A stretch of DNA of 64,000 nt, taken from the NCBI GenBank assembly GCA_964622715.1, contig CAZURR010000001.1, positions 31,018 to 95,017 of the forward strand, in the 5' to 3' direction. The position numbers and the translations under genes are program-made. Below, one piece after another: positions 53,570-62,325 of the stretch. Within the stretch, counting starts at the first letter, position 1; each line of letters begins with the position of its first letter. Origin of the DNA: Hyphomicrobium_A sp964622715 (GTDB lineage Bacteria > Pseudomonadota > Alphaproteobacteria > Rhizobiales > Hyphomicrobiaceae). The notes under the pieces are model-generated. The model was given only the letters and a program-made list of their open reading frames with translations, was not told where the DNA came from and searched no databases.

Positions 53570-54253
53570 ATGGCTTCGCGCGACGACATCGTTATAGAGA
53601 TTACGCCGCAGGTCCTGTTGAAGGCCTACACGTGCGGCATCTTTCCCATGGCCGAAAGTGCCGACGACCCCGCGCTCTATTGGATCGAGCCGCAACACCG
53701 CGGCATTCTCCCGCTCAATGCTGTCCATATTCCACGCCGCTTGGCGCGCTCGCTTCGCACAAGCCCTTTCTCGGTTAAGGTCGACACAGATATCGAAGCG
53801 GTGATCGATGGCTGTGCTGCATCACACCCTGGCCGGCGCTCCACATGGATCAATGAACGCATCCGCATTCTCTACCGGCAGCTGTTCGAGCTGGGCCATT
53901 GTCACACAGTCGAAATTTGGGACGGCGAAAAAATTGTCGGCGGCCTCTACGGTGTCGCCCTCAATGGAGCCTTCTTCGGCGAGAGCATGTTCTCGCGCAC
54001 ACGCGATGCCTCAAAGATCGCGCTGGTCTATCTGGCCGCTCGACTGGCCCAAGGCGGCTTTATTTTACTCGACACGCAGTTCGTTACCGACCACTTGCGC
54101 CAGTTCGGCACGGTGGAGGTGAACCGCGACGAGTTCCACAGTCTACTTGAGCATGCGCTCAAGGTGGACGCAGATTTCCACGCACTACCCGAAGATGCGA
54201 GCGCCGATGACGTGCTCGCCGTCCTTGAATCGGTATCTTCGCGATCTACCTAA
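53570..54253 (+). CDS. aat: leucyl/phenylalanyl-tRNA-protein transferase
   Basis: 227 aa. Family blocks: LLKAYTCGIFPMAE, YWIEPQHRGILPL, STWINERIRILYRQLFELGH, VEIWDGEKIVGGLYGVALNG, AFFGESMFSR and LLDTQFVTDHLRQFGTVEV. It adds Leu or Phe to N-terminal Lys or Arg, marking proteins for ClpAP through ClpS. Common companion of accBC in this group. Confidence 0.95.
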   Translation: MASRDDIVIEITPQVLLKAYTCGIFPMAESADDPALYWIEPQHRGILPLNAVHIPRRLARSLRTSPFSVKVDTDIEAVIDGCAASHPGRRSTWINERIRILYRQLFELGHCHTVEIWDGEKIVGGLYGVALNGAFFGESMFSRTRDASKIALVYLAARLAQGGFILLDTQFVTDHLRQFGTVEVNRDEFHSLLEHALKVDADFHALPEDASADDVLAVLESVSSRST

Positions 54254-54289
54254 TCTTTTTGTGTGCTGCGACGTCGCACCCTACTCGGC

Positions 54290-54305
54290 TGTTCCCGAGG
54301 GAACA
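54290..54305. promoter_or_regulatory. 16-bp dyad TGTTCCCGAGGGAACA, site 1
   Basis: Two 7-bp arms (TGTTCCC / GGGAACA) separated by GA, about 110 bases before the small secreted protein gene. The same 16 bases recur at 54681-54696. Probable operator of an unidentified dimeric regulator. Confidence 0.55.
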
Positions 54306-54417
54306 AACCGCGCGCTTGACTGCCCTCAGTTTGCTCATCGAGAGCGGTTCAACCCGGCCGTCCTCTGACTGCGCGCACCGGTCGCGCGCAACGCGGCGAG
54401 CATAAGGAGCACTCACC

Positions 54418-54666
54418 ATGCACACGGCCCTCAGTAGCACACTCATAGTTGGCGCGACCACCCTATTTGCCTTAATTGGCACGGCCCAGGCCGCCGATTT
54501 CTATAACGGCGGCTACGCATCTCCTCGCTCTTATCTCAACGAAAACCTCAACGGCACCTCCCGTGCGAAAAGCATTAGAGGATATGGCAACATAAGAACC
54601 TCCGTTCGCCGCCTAGTGAGCGGCATCCTCAAAGACGCCGGCGTGAGGTCTGCGACAAGAAGGTAA
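54418..54666 (+). CDS. small secreted protein flanked by dyads
   Basis: 82 aa. Signal peptide ending TAQA near residue 25; the mature part is short and basic (ASPRSYLNENLN, RTSVRRLVSGILKDAG). TAAGGAGCA precedes the ATG. The dyads at 54290-54305 and 54681-54696 bracket the gene, suggesting a shared regulator. Function unknown. Confidence 0.7.
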   Translation: MHTALSSTLIVGATTLFALIGTAQAADFYNGGYASPRSYLNENLNGTSRAKSIRGYGNIRTSVRRLVSGILKDAGVRSATRR

Positions 54667-54680
54667 ATTGTTGCCTCCCC

Positions 54681-54696
54681 TGTTCCCGAGGGAACA
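54681..54696. promoter_or_regulatory. 16-bp dyad TGTTCCCGAGGGAACA, site 2
   Basis: Identical to 54290-54305, 14 bases past the stop of the secreted protein gene and upstream of the candidate sRNA at 54841-54925. It could serve that transcript. Confidence 0.55.
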
Positions 54697-54840
54697 GCAC
54701 AAATCACGCCACATGGTTACCAATGTAACTTGTGAGGCGCCGGACCGACCCAACAGGCGCATTCGCAAAACGAAAGATCAGCAGCAGAAGGACCCAGACC
54801 TTCACGTTCGGTTTCATACGACTCAACGTCACTCCCGTTC

Positions 54841-54925
54841 CCGGCCGGGCCTACCACCCCCGTCCCCGTCCCCCCGGACCCGGCCGGCACACTGCCCTCC
54901 AGCCTTCGCGCTGGAGGGTTTTTTT
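54841..54925 (+). ncRNA. candidate small RNA with C-rich hairpin loop
   Basis: A perfect 9-bp stem CCGGCCGGG (54841-54849) / CCCGGCCGG (54879-54887) holds a 29-base loop composed almost only of C with a few T, G and A. Seven bases later a second perfect stem with a seven-T tail terminates transcription. There is no gene on the plus strand between 54667 and this terminator, so the terminator needs its own transcript or read-through. A C-rich single-stranded loop could pair with Shine-Dalgarno sequences. The 5' end is unknown. Confidence 0.5.
54895..54925 (+). terminator. Rho-independent terminator
   Basis: Perfect 9-bp stem CCCTCCAGC / GCTGGAGGG, loop CTTCGC, followed by seven T. Confidence 0.93.
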
Positions 54926-55168
54926 GTGCGCGCAGCTGGACCGCGGCGAGGCGTCCCGGCAGATCGCCTTGGTCTGCCTTGCGTCCTTCCCGGACAGTCA
55001 TTTGCAGTGCCCCGCCTTGGCGTACGCCCGGCGTTTTTTTCTCTGCCTGTAACCCAGGAAACAGCGGCGCCTGCCCGACCCTGGCACGATCTCCCCATCG
55101 AGAGCACGACGGGCCCCACGCTCCCTAATCGCTCTCCCCCGAATTCGACACTCCTGATTGCACTTGTC

Positions 55169-55223
55169 GCCACTTACCTCCTCCCCCACTGGCCCCTCGG
55201 TTTTCCTCCCCGAGGGGCTTTTT
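55169..55223 (+). ncRNA. candidate anti-Shine-Dalgarno small RNA (CTCCTCCC motif)
   Basis: CTCCTCCC (55178-55185) lies in a loop closed by GCCA / TGGC (55169-55172 and 55189-55193 region). The following terminator hairpin has CCTCC in its own loop. Two consecutive loops with CCTCC are the plan of the alphaproteobacterial Cuckoo (alpha-r14) sRNA family. The first stem is short here (4 bp), so family membership is uncertain. The 5' end is not defined. Confidence 0.4.
55193..55223 (+). terminator. Rho-independent terminator
   Basis: Perfect 8-bp stem CCCCTCGG / CCGAGGGG, loop TTTTCCTCC, followed by C and five T. Confidence 0.92.
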
Positions 55224-55348
55224 CTTTGCGCAACCCGCCGTGGCTTGCAGCGAGTACTACTCAATCCATCATCTCGGCATTCATGCGGAGCATGACTTCG
55301 TCATGACGACCGGAATGAGGTCCTTGATTGAACAAACTGATTGCCCAC

Positions 55349-56896
55349 TCACTCCCACTCAATGGTCCCGGGCGGCTTTGAGGTAATGTCATAGACGACG
55401 CGATTGATACCCTTCACCTCGTTGATGATGCGCGTCGCCGTCCCGCCCAAAAACTCGTGTGAGAAATCGTAGTAATCGGCGGTCATGCCATCAGTCGACG
55501 TCACCGCGCGCAGCGCGCACACGTAGTCGTACGTGCGCGAATCCCCCATCACGCCCACGGTGCGAACGGGAAGCAGCACCGCGAACGCCTGCCAGATCTC
55601 ATCGTAAAGCCCCGCATTGCGTATCTCGTCGAGATAGATGGCATCGGCCTTGCACAGAATGTCGAGCTTTTCTTCCGATACTTCACCAGGCACACGGATT
55701 GCTAAGCCTGGCCCCGGGAACGGGTGGCGACTGATGAAGCTTTCGGGCAAGCCCAGCTCACGGCCGAGCGCGCGCACCTCATCTTTGAAAAGCTCGCGTA
55801 ATGGTTCCACCAGCTTCAAGTTCATGCGCTCGGGCAAACCGCCCACGTTGTGGTGTGACTTGATGGTGACTGAAGGACCGCCGGTAAACGACACGCTCTC
55901 GATCACATCTGGATAGAGCGTACCTTGAGCTAGAAATTCAGCACCGCCGAGTTTGTGCGCTTCCTCGTCAAACACGTCGATGAACAATCCGCCGATGGTC
56001 TTACGCTTTGCTTCGGGATCGCCGACACCGGCAAGCGCCGTTAGGAACCGTTCGCGCGCATCAACGTGAACCAGCGGGATGTTGTAGTGCCCTCGGAATA
56101 ACTCGACGACCTCTTTCGCCTCGTTCTGGCGCAACAGACCGTGGTCGACAAAAATGCACGTGAGCTGTTCGCCGATGGCCTCGTGGATCAAAACCGAGGC
56201 CACCGCGGAATCGACGCCGCCCGACAGCCCTGAGATGACACGGCCCTTCCCAACCTGTGCGCGGATTTTTTCCACCTCGCTGGAGTGAAAGTGCGCCATG
56301 GTCCAGTCGCCAGCCAGCCCGGCGATCTTGTGCACGAAATTCGAAATCAAGTCTGCGCCGCGCGGCGTGTGCACCACCTCGGGGTGAAACTGCACGCCGT
56401 AGAAATGGCGCGTCTCATCCGCGATGGCTGCGAACGGCGCTCCCTTCGATACGCCCACCGCCTTGAAGCCCTCGGGCAGCTTGGTCACGAGATCGCCGTG
56501 GCTCATCCAGACCTGGTCGCGCGTGCCCGTCGGCCACACGCCGTCGAACAGCCGGCAATCATCAACGATCTCTAGCTCCGCCCTACCAAACTCGCGGTGA
56601 TGCCCTGCCTCGACGCCGCCGCCGAGTTGGGCGACCATAGCCTGCTCGCCATAGCAGATGCCAAGCACGGGCAAACCGGCCGTCCACACCCAGTCGGGCG
56701 GCAGCGGCGTTCCCGCCTCGGTCACACTTTGCGGTCCGCCAGAAAGGATCAATGCCTTCGGCTTCAGCCGTTCCAGCGCATCGTGCGCATGGTTGATGGG
56801 CACAATCTCCGAATAGACGCCTGCTTCGCGCACGCGCCGTGCAATCAGCTGCGTCACCTGGCTGCCGAAATCGATGATGAGGACGGTGTCGGTCAT
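55349..56896 (-). CDS. guaA: GMP synthase (glutamine-hydrolysing)
   Basis: 515 aa. The N-terminal class I amidotransferase has LILSGGPQS and the nucleophile Cys81 in GICYGEQAM. The ATP pyrophosphatase loop is SGLSGGVDSAVASVL, near residue 220. The C-terminus ends with the conserved KPPGTIEWE. It converts XMP to GMP with glutamine and ATP. guaB is about 3.4 kb away on the same strand (60305-61804), so the two final steps of GMP synthesis are close. Confidence 0.97.
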   Translation of the reverse strand: MTDTVLIIDFGSQVTQLIARRVREAGVYSEIVPINHAHDALERLKPKALILSGGPQSVTEAGTPLPPDWVWTAGLPVLGICYGEQAMVAQLGGGVEAGHHREFGRAELEIVDDCRLFDGVWPTGTRDQVWMSHGDLVTKLPEGFKAVGVSKGAPFAAIADETRHFYGVQFHPEVVHTPRGADLISNFVHKIAGLAGDWTMAHFHSSEVEKIRAQVGKGRVISGLSGGVDSAVASVLIHEAIGEQLTCIFVDHGLLRQNEAKEVVELFRGHYNIPLVHVDARERFLTALAGVGDPEAKRKTIGGLFIDVFDEEAHKLGGAEFLAQGTLYPDVIESVSFTGGPSVTIKSHHNVGGLPERMNLKLVEPLRELFKDEVRALGRELGLPESFISRHPFPGPGLAIRVPGEVSEEKLDILCKADAIYLDEIRNAGLYDEIWQAFAVLLPVRTVGVMGDSRTYDYVCALRAVTSTDGMTADYYDFSHEFLGGTATRIINEVKGINRVVYDITSKPPGTIEWE

Positions 56897-57076
56897 AGGG
56901 TTAAGCGTCCCTGATGGGAATGCCCTGGAATAGGCCCCTTGGCACGATTCTTATGAAATGTCGCTAGCAGCTTCCCGGCCCAAACCGAGCTTCTTGCGAT
57001 CGACGAGCCTCGCCTTATAGCGATGACCGCCGGAACTTGGGAGTCGCGGGGATGGGAAACACGGCGCGATACCTGT

Positions 57077-57895
57077 TCAGGCCACCACGATGCCCATCGA
57101 AATCAGCGTGCTTGCGGTCCAGAAGCCAACATAAAACATGAGCCAGTAGCTCGCGTAGTACGACGTCAGCGCCGCGACGATGTAAAGGGTTGCCGCCTTC
57201 CACAATGGCATTTTCCAGAAACGCCGATGTATGGCGACGAAATATGCCCATAACAGCAACGCAAGCACGACGGACGCGATCGCCGATACTGAGAGCGATT
57301 GCTCAGCCGGCATATTTTCGAATGAGGAGATACCGGTGCCGCCAAATATGCGGCGCACGACGAACTCGTAAACGGCATAGAGCGGCATGATGAAGCCGAA
57401 CGCCAGACAGTACAGCTTGAAGTAAGAGCTAAACGTGCGCCTCTCTTTAGCAAAGTACCTGAACAGCGAAAAGCCTAAGAGGAAAGTGATGAGCGCGCCG
57501 ACGTACACGCCGACCTGCGCAAGGATCTTTACGAGCACCTGAAGGCTTGGGCTCATATCAGCGTTCGCAGTGCCCGCTTGGATGAGGATCGGGATAAACA
57601 GCGCGCAAAAGATGGTGATGCCTGCCAGCAAGAACGAGCCATGTTGCCGGTAGGTCGGGTCCTCGGTCAGACGCACTGTTTGGCAAACCGGAGATTTCAA
57701 AATGCGCAAATAGGTCGCTGGAAAGCTTTGGCGGACGCCGCTCGATACCGCGCCGAACAGGCCCAACGCATCTGCACGCAGATCAGCGCCGCACGCGCTG
57801 CAAAAATTACCGCTCGCAACGGCCCCGCAGTCACCACAAGCGGTTGCGAAATTCGGTTCGGCTTGCGCCGCAGTGCTTGCTGTCCACGATGTCAT
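57077..57895 (-). CDS. zinc-ribbon multi-helix membrane protein
   Basis: 272 aa. Two CxxC knuckles near the N-terminus (CGDCGAVASGNFCSACG, about residues 20-36) form a zinc ribbon. It is followed by about five helices (FLLAGITIFCALFIPILIQA, VGVYVGALITFLLGFSLFRY). The layout suits Yip1/DUF3667-like proteins. The ATG at 57895 was chosen over an upstream one. Function unknown. Confidence 0.75.
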   Translation of the reverse strand: MTSWTASTAAQAEPNFATACGDCGAVASGNFCSACGADLRADALGLFGAVSSGVRQSFPATYLRILKSPVCQTVRLTEDPTYRQHGSFLLAGITIFCALFIPILIQAGTANADMSPSLQVLVKILAQVGVYVGALITFLLGFSLFRYFAKERRTFSSYFKLYCLAFGFIMPLYAVYEFVVRRIFGGTGISSFENMPAEQSLSVSAIASVVLALLLWAYFVAIHRRFWKMPLWKAATLYIVAALTSYYASYWLMFYVGFWTASTLISMGIVVA

Positions 57896-57951
57896 GGCTG
57901 TCCCCCTGCCGGCGCAAAACAACCAAGGCCCCCTCACCCAATGGCTGTGAC

Positions 57952-58404
57952 TCAACCGTTGAGACGCCAGAGCTCAAAGTTCAACGCCGCCGCATAAGTG
58001 ATCCACAGAAGATAGGGAATGAACAGCAGTGATGCCGATCGCCGTATCGGCCATGCCACAATAATGAAGGCGAGAATGGCGACCCACAATGCGGTAATAT
58101 CAAACAGCGCGTGCGTGATCATCTTCTGCCCGAACATGATCCAGGACCAGGCCCCGTTGAGCGCGAGCTGCACAAACCATATCCCGAGCGCCAGCCCCAG
58201 TCCTTGCGCGCGCCACACAATCCAGCCCGCAAACGCAATCATTAGGTAGAGCACAGCCCACGCCGGGCCAAATACCCAGTCGGGCGGTGTCCATGCCGGT
58301 TTGTTCAAGAGCTCGTAGAAGGGGCCTGGCGTAAACTGTCTGCCAAACAGCGCCACGGCGCCAACGAGGACCAGAAAAAAGATAAGAGCGGTGTATTTCT
58401 TCAC
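57952..58404 (-). CDS. tspO: TspO/MBR family tryptophan-rich sensory protein
   Basis: 150 aa starting at GTG 58404. Five helices with family motifs FYELLNKPAWTPPDWVFGPA, WAVLYLMIAFAGWIVWR, QLALNGAWSWIMFGQ and PYLLWITYAAALNFELWRLN. TspO binds porphyrins and related ligands and affects tetrapyrrole and stress regulation. It sits between the zinc-ribbon protein and rsmB-like genes on the same strand. Confidence 0.92.
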   Translation of the reverse strand: MKKYTALIFFLVLVGAVALFGRQFTPGPFYELLNKPAWTPPDWVFGPAWAVLYLMIAFAGWIVWRAQGLGLALGIWFVQLALNGAWSWIMFGQKMITHALFDITALWVAILAFIIVAWPIRRSASLLFIPYLLWITYAAALNFELWRLNG

Positions 58405-58524
58405 GGTGCAGCCTCGATTTTTGGTGCGGCGTAAGCCGTCTTGGTAATGACACTGCTGCCATGGCCAATTGCCACCGCGCAAGAGGCATCGTGCGGTTTT
58501 CCGCTCGCCGTTGCGCGTCGATCC

Positions 58525-59823
58525 TCAATCGCTGCCGCAACGCAGGCGCGCGATGAAAAAACCATCCGCGCCGTGGCAAGCCGGTGTCAGTTGCAGGGTA
58601 TCATCGCGCCCGTCAGCCGAGCTTGGCGGCTCGCTGCCGAGGTGTTCCTTCCAAGACTGAGCATAAGGCTCAACTGAGAAGCCGGGGTGCTCTGTCAGGA
58701 ACGCGGCCACCTGATCGGCGTTCTCCTCCGACAGAACCGAGCACGTCACGTAGACAAGACAGCCGCCGGGCTTTGTGAGACTGGCTCCCAGCGCTAGCAC
58801 CTGCTTCTGTTCGGCTTGGCGTTCACCAATGTTATCGGGCTTCAAGCGCCACTTGGAATCGGGCTTGCGCCGCCACGTCCCCGATCCCGTGCAGGGTGCA
58901 TCTATCAATACGACATCAAAGCGCGGGCCAAGCGCTGCGAGCGCGGCTTCGTCGCCCGCCTCCATCACCTGCACGTTGCGCGCGCCTGCCCGCCGCAAAC
59001 GCTCGAATATCGGCCGCAACTGACGCTTATCGGCATCGTAAGCATAGATCTGACCCGTGTTCTGCATGGCAGCAGCGAGCGCCAGCGTCTTGCCGCCCGC
59101 GCCAGCACACAGATCGAGCACCTGCATCTTGGGCCCTGCGCCCGCCAACAACGCAGCGATCTGCGAACCCTCGTCCTGCACCTCAAACCAACCCTTGCCG
59201 TGTGCCGCCTCGGCTTCGACGTGGGGTGCGCGCCCTGCACCCTCTGGCGGGGCAACGCGCACGCCAACCGGCGACAAGGGCGTAGGCTCGACCGAAAACT
59301 GCGCCAGCGCCTTCAAGACTTTCTCCCGCGTTGCCTTCAGCGTGTTGACGCGTAGGTCGACTGACGCGCGCGCGCTCAACGCTGCGCCCTCCTGGCCCGC
59401 ACGCGACCCAAACACCCGCTCAAGCGATGGCGCTAACCATTCGGGAAAGTCTCCCGCAATATAGGCCGGCGTCCTCTCTGGTAGCTCGCGCGCCAGCGCC
59501 GCCTGTTCGGCTTCGCTCAGCGCCGCAATCGCATACGTCGAGCCATCCGCCGCGGCCGCGACCTCTTCCGGCGCCATCGCAAACGCACGGCAAACTGCAC
59601 CCAGCACAAGCGCCCTTGGCGTATCCGATCCCATCCTTGCGGAAATCGAGTTGCGACGGCGCAGTGCGTCATAAACCAGCGTGCCGATTGCTGCGCGGTC
59701 GCCGGAGCCGGCAAAGCGATGGCCTTTGCCCCAGTCGGACAGCGCCGAGGCCGCCGGGCGATGACGCACCAGTATATCTTCGAGAATGTCTTCGCCCGCT
59801 TTAAGCCTTGCACCGGTGCGCAT
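58525..59823 (-). CDS. RsmB/NOP family RNA cytosine-C5 methyltransferase
   Basis: 432 aa. An N-terminal NusB-like helical domain precedes a Rossmann core: VLDLCAGAGGKTLALAAAMQ (SAM site), VVLIDAPCTGSGTWRRKPDS with the release Cys in PCTGSG, and LVYVTCSVLSEENADQV with the catalytic Cys in TCS. Methylates a cytosine in RNA, probably 16S rRNA; the exact residue is not determined here. Confidence 0.9.
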   Translation of the reverse strand: MRTGARLKAGEDILEDILVRHRPAASALSDWGKGHRFAGSGDRAAIGTLVYDALRRRNSISARMGSDTPRALVLGAVCRAFAMAPEEVAAAADGSTYAIAALSEAEQAALARELPERTPAYIAGDFPEWLAPSLERVFGSRAGQEGAALSARASVDLRVNTLKATREKVLKALAQFSVEPTPLSPVGVRVAPPEGAGRAPHVEAEAAHGKGWFEVQDEGSQIAALLAGAGPKMQVLDLCAGAGGKTLALAAAMQNTGQIYAYDADKRQLRPIFERLRRAGARNVQVMEAGDEAALAALGPRFDVVLIDAPCTGSGTWRRKPDSKWRLKPDNIGERQAEQKQVLALGASLTKPGGCLVYVTCSVLSEENADQVAAFLTEHPGFSVEPYAQSWKEHLGSEPPSSADGRDDTLQLTPACHGADGFFIARLRCGSD

Positions 59824-59826
59824 GGG

Positions 59827-60252
59827 CTAGGGCCACCCGAAAAGAATGCGTATTGCGAAGATCACCCACATCGCGCCTAAGATGGTCACGCCCGTCAGCA
59901 TGGCATAGAAGCGCATTTTGACGTTGTTTGACCCGGTGTGAATGTAGGCGTGCACCAGTCGCGTCGCCACGAATGCCCACGTTAGCGTCACAAACACTAC
60001 GCCGGCCAACCGCGTCGTCAGCGCCAGCGCGATCACCACATAAAACAGAATCGGGGTCTCAAGCTGGTTTTGGAAGCAATTGCCGATCTGCGTTGCGCGC
60101 TTGGGCCACACGGGCTCGCGCAAGGAGACGTCGGAAAATTTCACCTCCCCGCTTTTGATCGCCGCCACACGATGGCTCCACATCCATGACATCAGCACAA
60201 ACGTGAGCGTGACCTGCACGAACACTGGAATCAGCAAGCTTGCGACTGACAT
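59827..60252 (-). CDS. MAPEG family membrane protein
   Basis: 141 aa, four helices. Family features are RATQIGNCFQNQLETPILFY and VAIATRLVHAYIHTG-like ATRLVHAYIHTGSNNVKMRF. MAPEG proteins include glutathione-linked membrane enzymes; the role here is unknown. It lies between rsmB-like and guaB, with 3 bases to the former, so it is probably in one transcript. Confidence 0.88.
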   Translation of the reverse strand: MSVASLLIPVFVQVTLTFVLMSWMWSHRVAAIKSGEVKFSDVSLREPVWPKRATQIGNCFQNQLETPILFYVVIALALTTRLAGVVFVTLTWAFVATRLVHAYIHTGSNNVKMRFYAMLTGVTILGAMWVIFAIRILFGWP

Positions 60253-60304
60253 GCGGCTCTATCCTCCTTGGCTGCGAAGTCGGCGACGGCGCGTTACTGC
60301 AGGC

Positions 60305-61804
60305 TCACGCGCGGCCGGGATAGTTGGGGGTTTCGCGCGTGATCAGCACGCCGTGCGTATGACTTTCGTGCACGGAGGCGGACGACACACGCACGAACGT
60401 CGCCTTCTCCTGCAATTCGGCCAATGTGCGCGCACCCAGATACCCCATGCCCGCACGCAAACCGCCCAGCAACTGATGCACAACCGCGTCGGCCGGCCCC
60501 TTATAGGCCACCTGCCCCTCGATGCCCTCCGGCACCAGCTTCAGCGTATCCTTCACCTCTTGCTGGAAGTAGCGGTCCGCTGAGCCGCGCGCCATGGCGC
60601 CAATCGAGCCCATGCCGCGATACGCCTTATAGGTGCGCCCCTGATAGAGATAGGTCTCGCCGGGCGCCTCATCGGTGCCCGCCAATAGCGAGCCGATCAT
60701 CACGCACGATGCCCCGGCCGCGATCGCCTTGGGGATATCGCCGGAATAGCGAATGCCGCCGTCGGCGATAATGGGCACACCGTGCTTGGCCGCCTCGTTC
60801 GCGCATTCCATGACGGCTGTTAACTGCGGCACGCCCACACCGGCAACAATACGCGTGGTGCAAATCGACCCCGGCCCAATCCCCACCTTCACCGCGTCCG
60901 CGCCGCAATCGATGAGCGCCTTGGTCGCCTCTCCCGTCGCAACGTTGCCGGCAATCACCTGCACCCGGTTCGACTGCTTCTTGATGCGCGACACCGCCTC
61001 CAGCACCCGGCTCGAATGCCCATGCGCGGTATCGACCACGATCAGATCGCAACCCGCCGCCATCAACAGCTCGGTGCGCTCAAACCCCTCCTCGCCCACC
61101 GTCGTCGCCGCCGCCACGCGCAAGCGGCCTTCCCCATCCTTGCACGCGTGCGGGTGCTTGCGCGCCTTCTCGATGTCCTTCACCGTGATGAGCCCAACGC
61201 AGTGGAACCCCTCATCCACCACCACAAGCTTTTCGATGCGGTGCTGGTGCAGGAGCCGGCGCGCGTCCTCTTGGCTGACGTCGCGCGGCACCGTGACCAG
61301 CTTCTCCTTGGTCATCAGCTCGGAGACCGGCTGCGCCTCGTTGGTGGCAAAGCGCACGTCGCGGTTGGTGATAATGCCGACAAGCCGCCCCTTGCTAGCG
61401 CCGTTATGCGGCGGCTCGACCACGGGAATGCCGGAGATCTCATTATCGACCATGAGTTGCAGCGCCTCGCGCAGCGTGGCCGTCGGGTAGATCGTCACGG
61501 GATTGAGGACAATGCCGGATTCGTACTTCTTCACCTGCGCCACATGGCGAGCCTGCTCCTGCGGCTCCAGGTTACGGTGGATGACGCCGACCCCGCCGGC
61601 CTGCGCAATGGCGATGGCCAGGCGGGCCTCCGTCACCGTGTCCATGGCAGACGAGACGATGGGAATATTGAGCTTGATCGACTTGGTGATGTGCGTAGAG
61701 ACGTCGGCATCGCCGGGCATGACGGACGAGGCCGCGGGCACCAGCAGGACGTCATCGAAGGTCAGGGCTAGCCCAGCATTCTTAACGGTCGGGCTTTGGG
61801 CCAT
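60305..61804 (-). CDS. guaB: inosine-5'-monophosphate dehydrogenase
   Basis: 499 aa. TIM-barrel enzyme interrupted by a CBS pair (about 90-215; ATLREALQLMVDNEISGIPV, QEDARRLLHQHRIEKLVVVD). The catalytic Cys is in GPGSICTTRIVAGVGVPQ, near residue 310; the IMP-binding loop is IADGGIRYSGDIPKAIAAGA and the flap is AYRGMGSIGAM. Oxidises IMP to XMP with NAD, the committed step to GMP. Works with GuaA. Confidence 0.98.
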   Translation of the reverse strand: MAQSPTVKNAGLALTFDDVLLVPAASSVMPGDADVSTHITKSIKLNIPIVSSAMDTVTEARLAIAIAQAGGVGVIHRNLEPQEQARHVAQVKKYESGIVLNPVTIYPTATLREALQLMVDNEISGIPVVEPPHNGASKGRLVGIITNRDVRFATNEAQPVSELMTKEKLVTVPRDVSQEDARRLLHQHRIEKLVVVDEGFHCVGLITVKDIEKARKHPHACKDGEGRLRVAAATTVGEEGFERTELLMAAGCDLIVVDTAHGHSSRVLEAVSRIKKQSNRVQVIAGNVATGEATKALIDCGADAVKVGIGPGSICTTRIVAGVGVPQLTAVMECANEAAKHGVPIIADGGIRYSGDIPKAIAAGASCVMIGSLLAGTDEAPGETYLYQGRTYKAYRGMGSIGAMARGSADRYFQQEVKDTLKLVPEGIEGQVAYKGPADAVVHQLLGGLRAGMGYLGARTLAELQEKATFVRVSSASVHESHTHGVLITRETPNYPGRA

Positions 61805-61936
61805 GCAAGCGGTCTCCTAAGGGCTGGGGCGACAATGTTCTCTGGGCCCAGCGGGAACGTTGTCGGCAGCCCTATACCACCTGAGTCGGGGAGATGGAAG
61901 GTGGGGGGATAGGTCGGCGGCTTGCCTAATGCCTTC

Positions 61937-62095
61937 ATGGAGCGGGATTTGGCGGACGCAGGCGACTTCCTGCGCAACAGCGCACGCCATTGGTCAGTCT
62001 ACGACTGCTTCACGCAGTGGAACTTTAACAACCGACGCATCGAGGCCGGCACCCTCTACCTGTCCTATTACGACCTTCTCGACACGATTTATTGA
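61937..62095 (+). pseudogene. 52-residue C-terminal gene fragment
   Basis: The plus-strand frame reads MERDLADAGDFLRN, then HWSVYDCFTQWNFNNRR and IEAGTLYLSYYDLLDTIY. It has protein-like composition and a clean stop, but no ribosome binding site and nothing credible upstream. It abuts the IS3 fragment, so I take it as the remnant of a larger gene. No family assigned. Confidence 0.35.
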
Positions 62096-62223
62096 GCGGT
62101 GCGGATCTGGTGCTTATCCTTCGTAAGCGGCTCATTGGGCAGTCTGCCACAGAGAGCGGCCATTAGGCCCAAGGTGCAAACGCTTGTGCCGCGGTCAATG
62201 GGCGTGGTCGGCACTGTATATTG

Positions 62224-62325
62224 TGAGATCCCGTGCTTGCGGCACACCTCCGCCATCGGCCGCCCAGCCTCCTGCTCGCGCAGGATCGCGATGATCTGTT
62301 CCTCAGAAAACCTGCTCTTACGCAT
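62224..62325 (-). mobile_element. IS3-family OrfA transposase remnant
   Basis: From the ATG at 62325 the frame reads MRKSRFSEEQIIAILREQEA, then GRPMAEVCRKHGIS, the classic first 34 residues of an IS3-group OrfA (helix-turn-helix). After that the frame continues to 62089 with unrelated residues, so the insertion sequence is cut off. No OrfB, terminal inverted repeat or target duplication was found. Confidence 0.85.
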
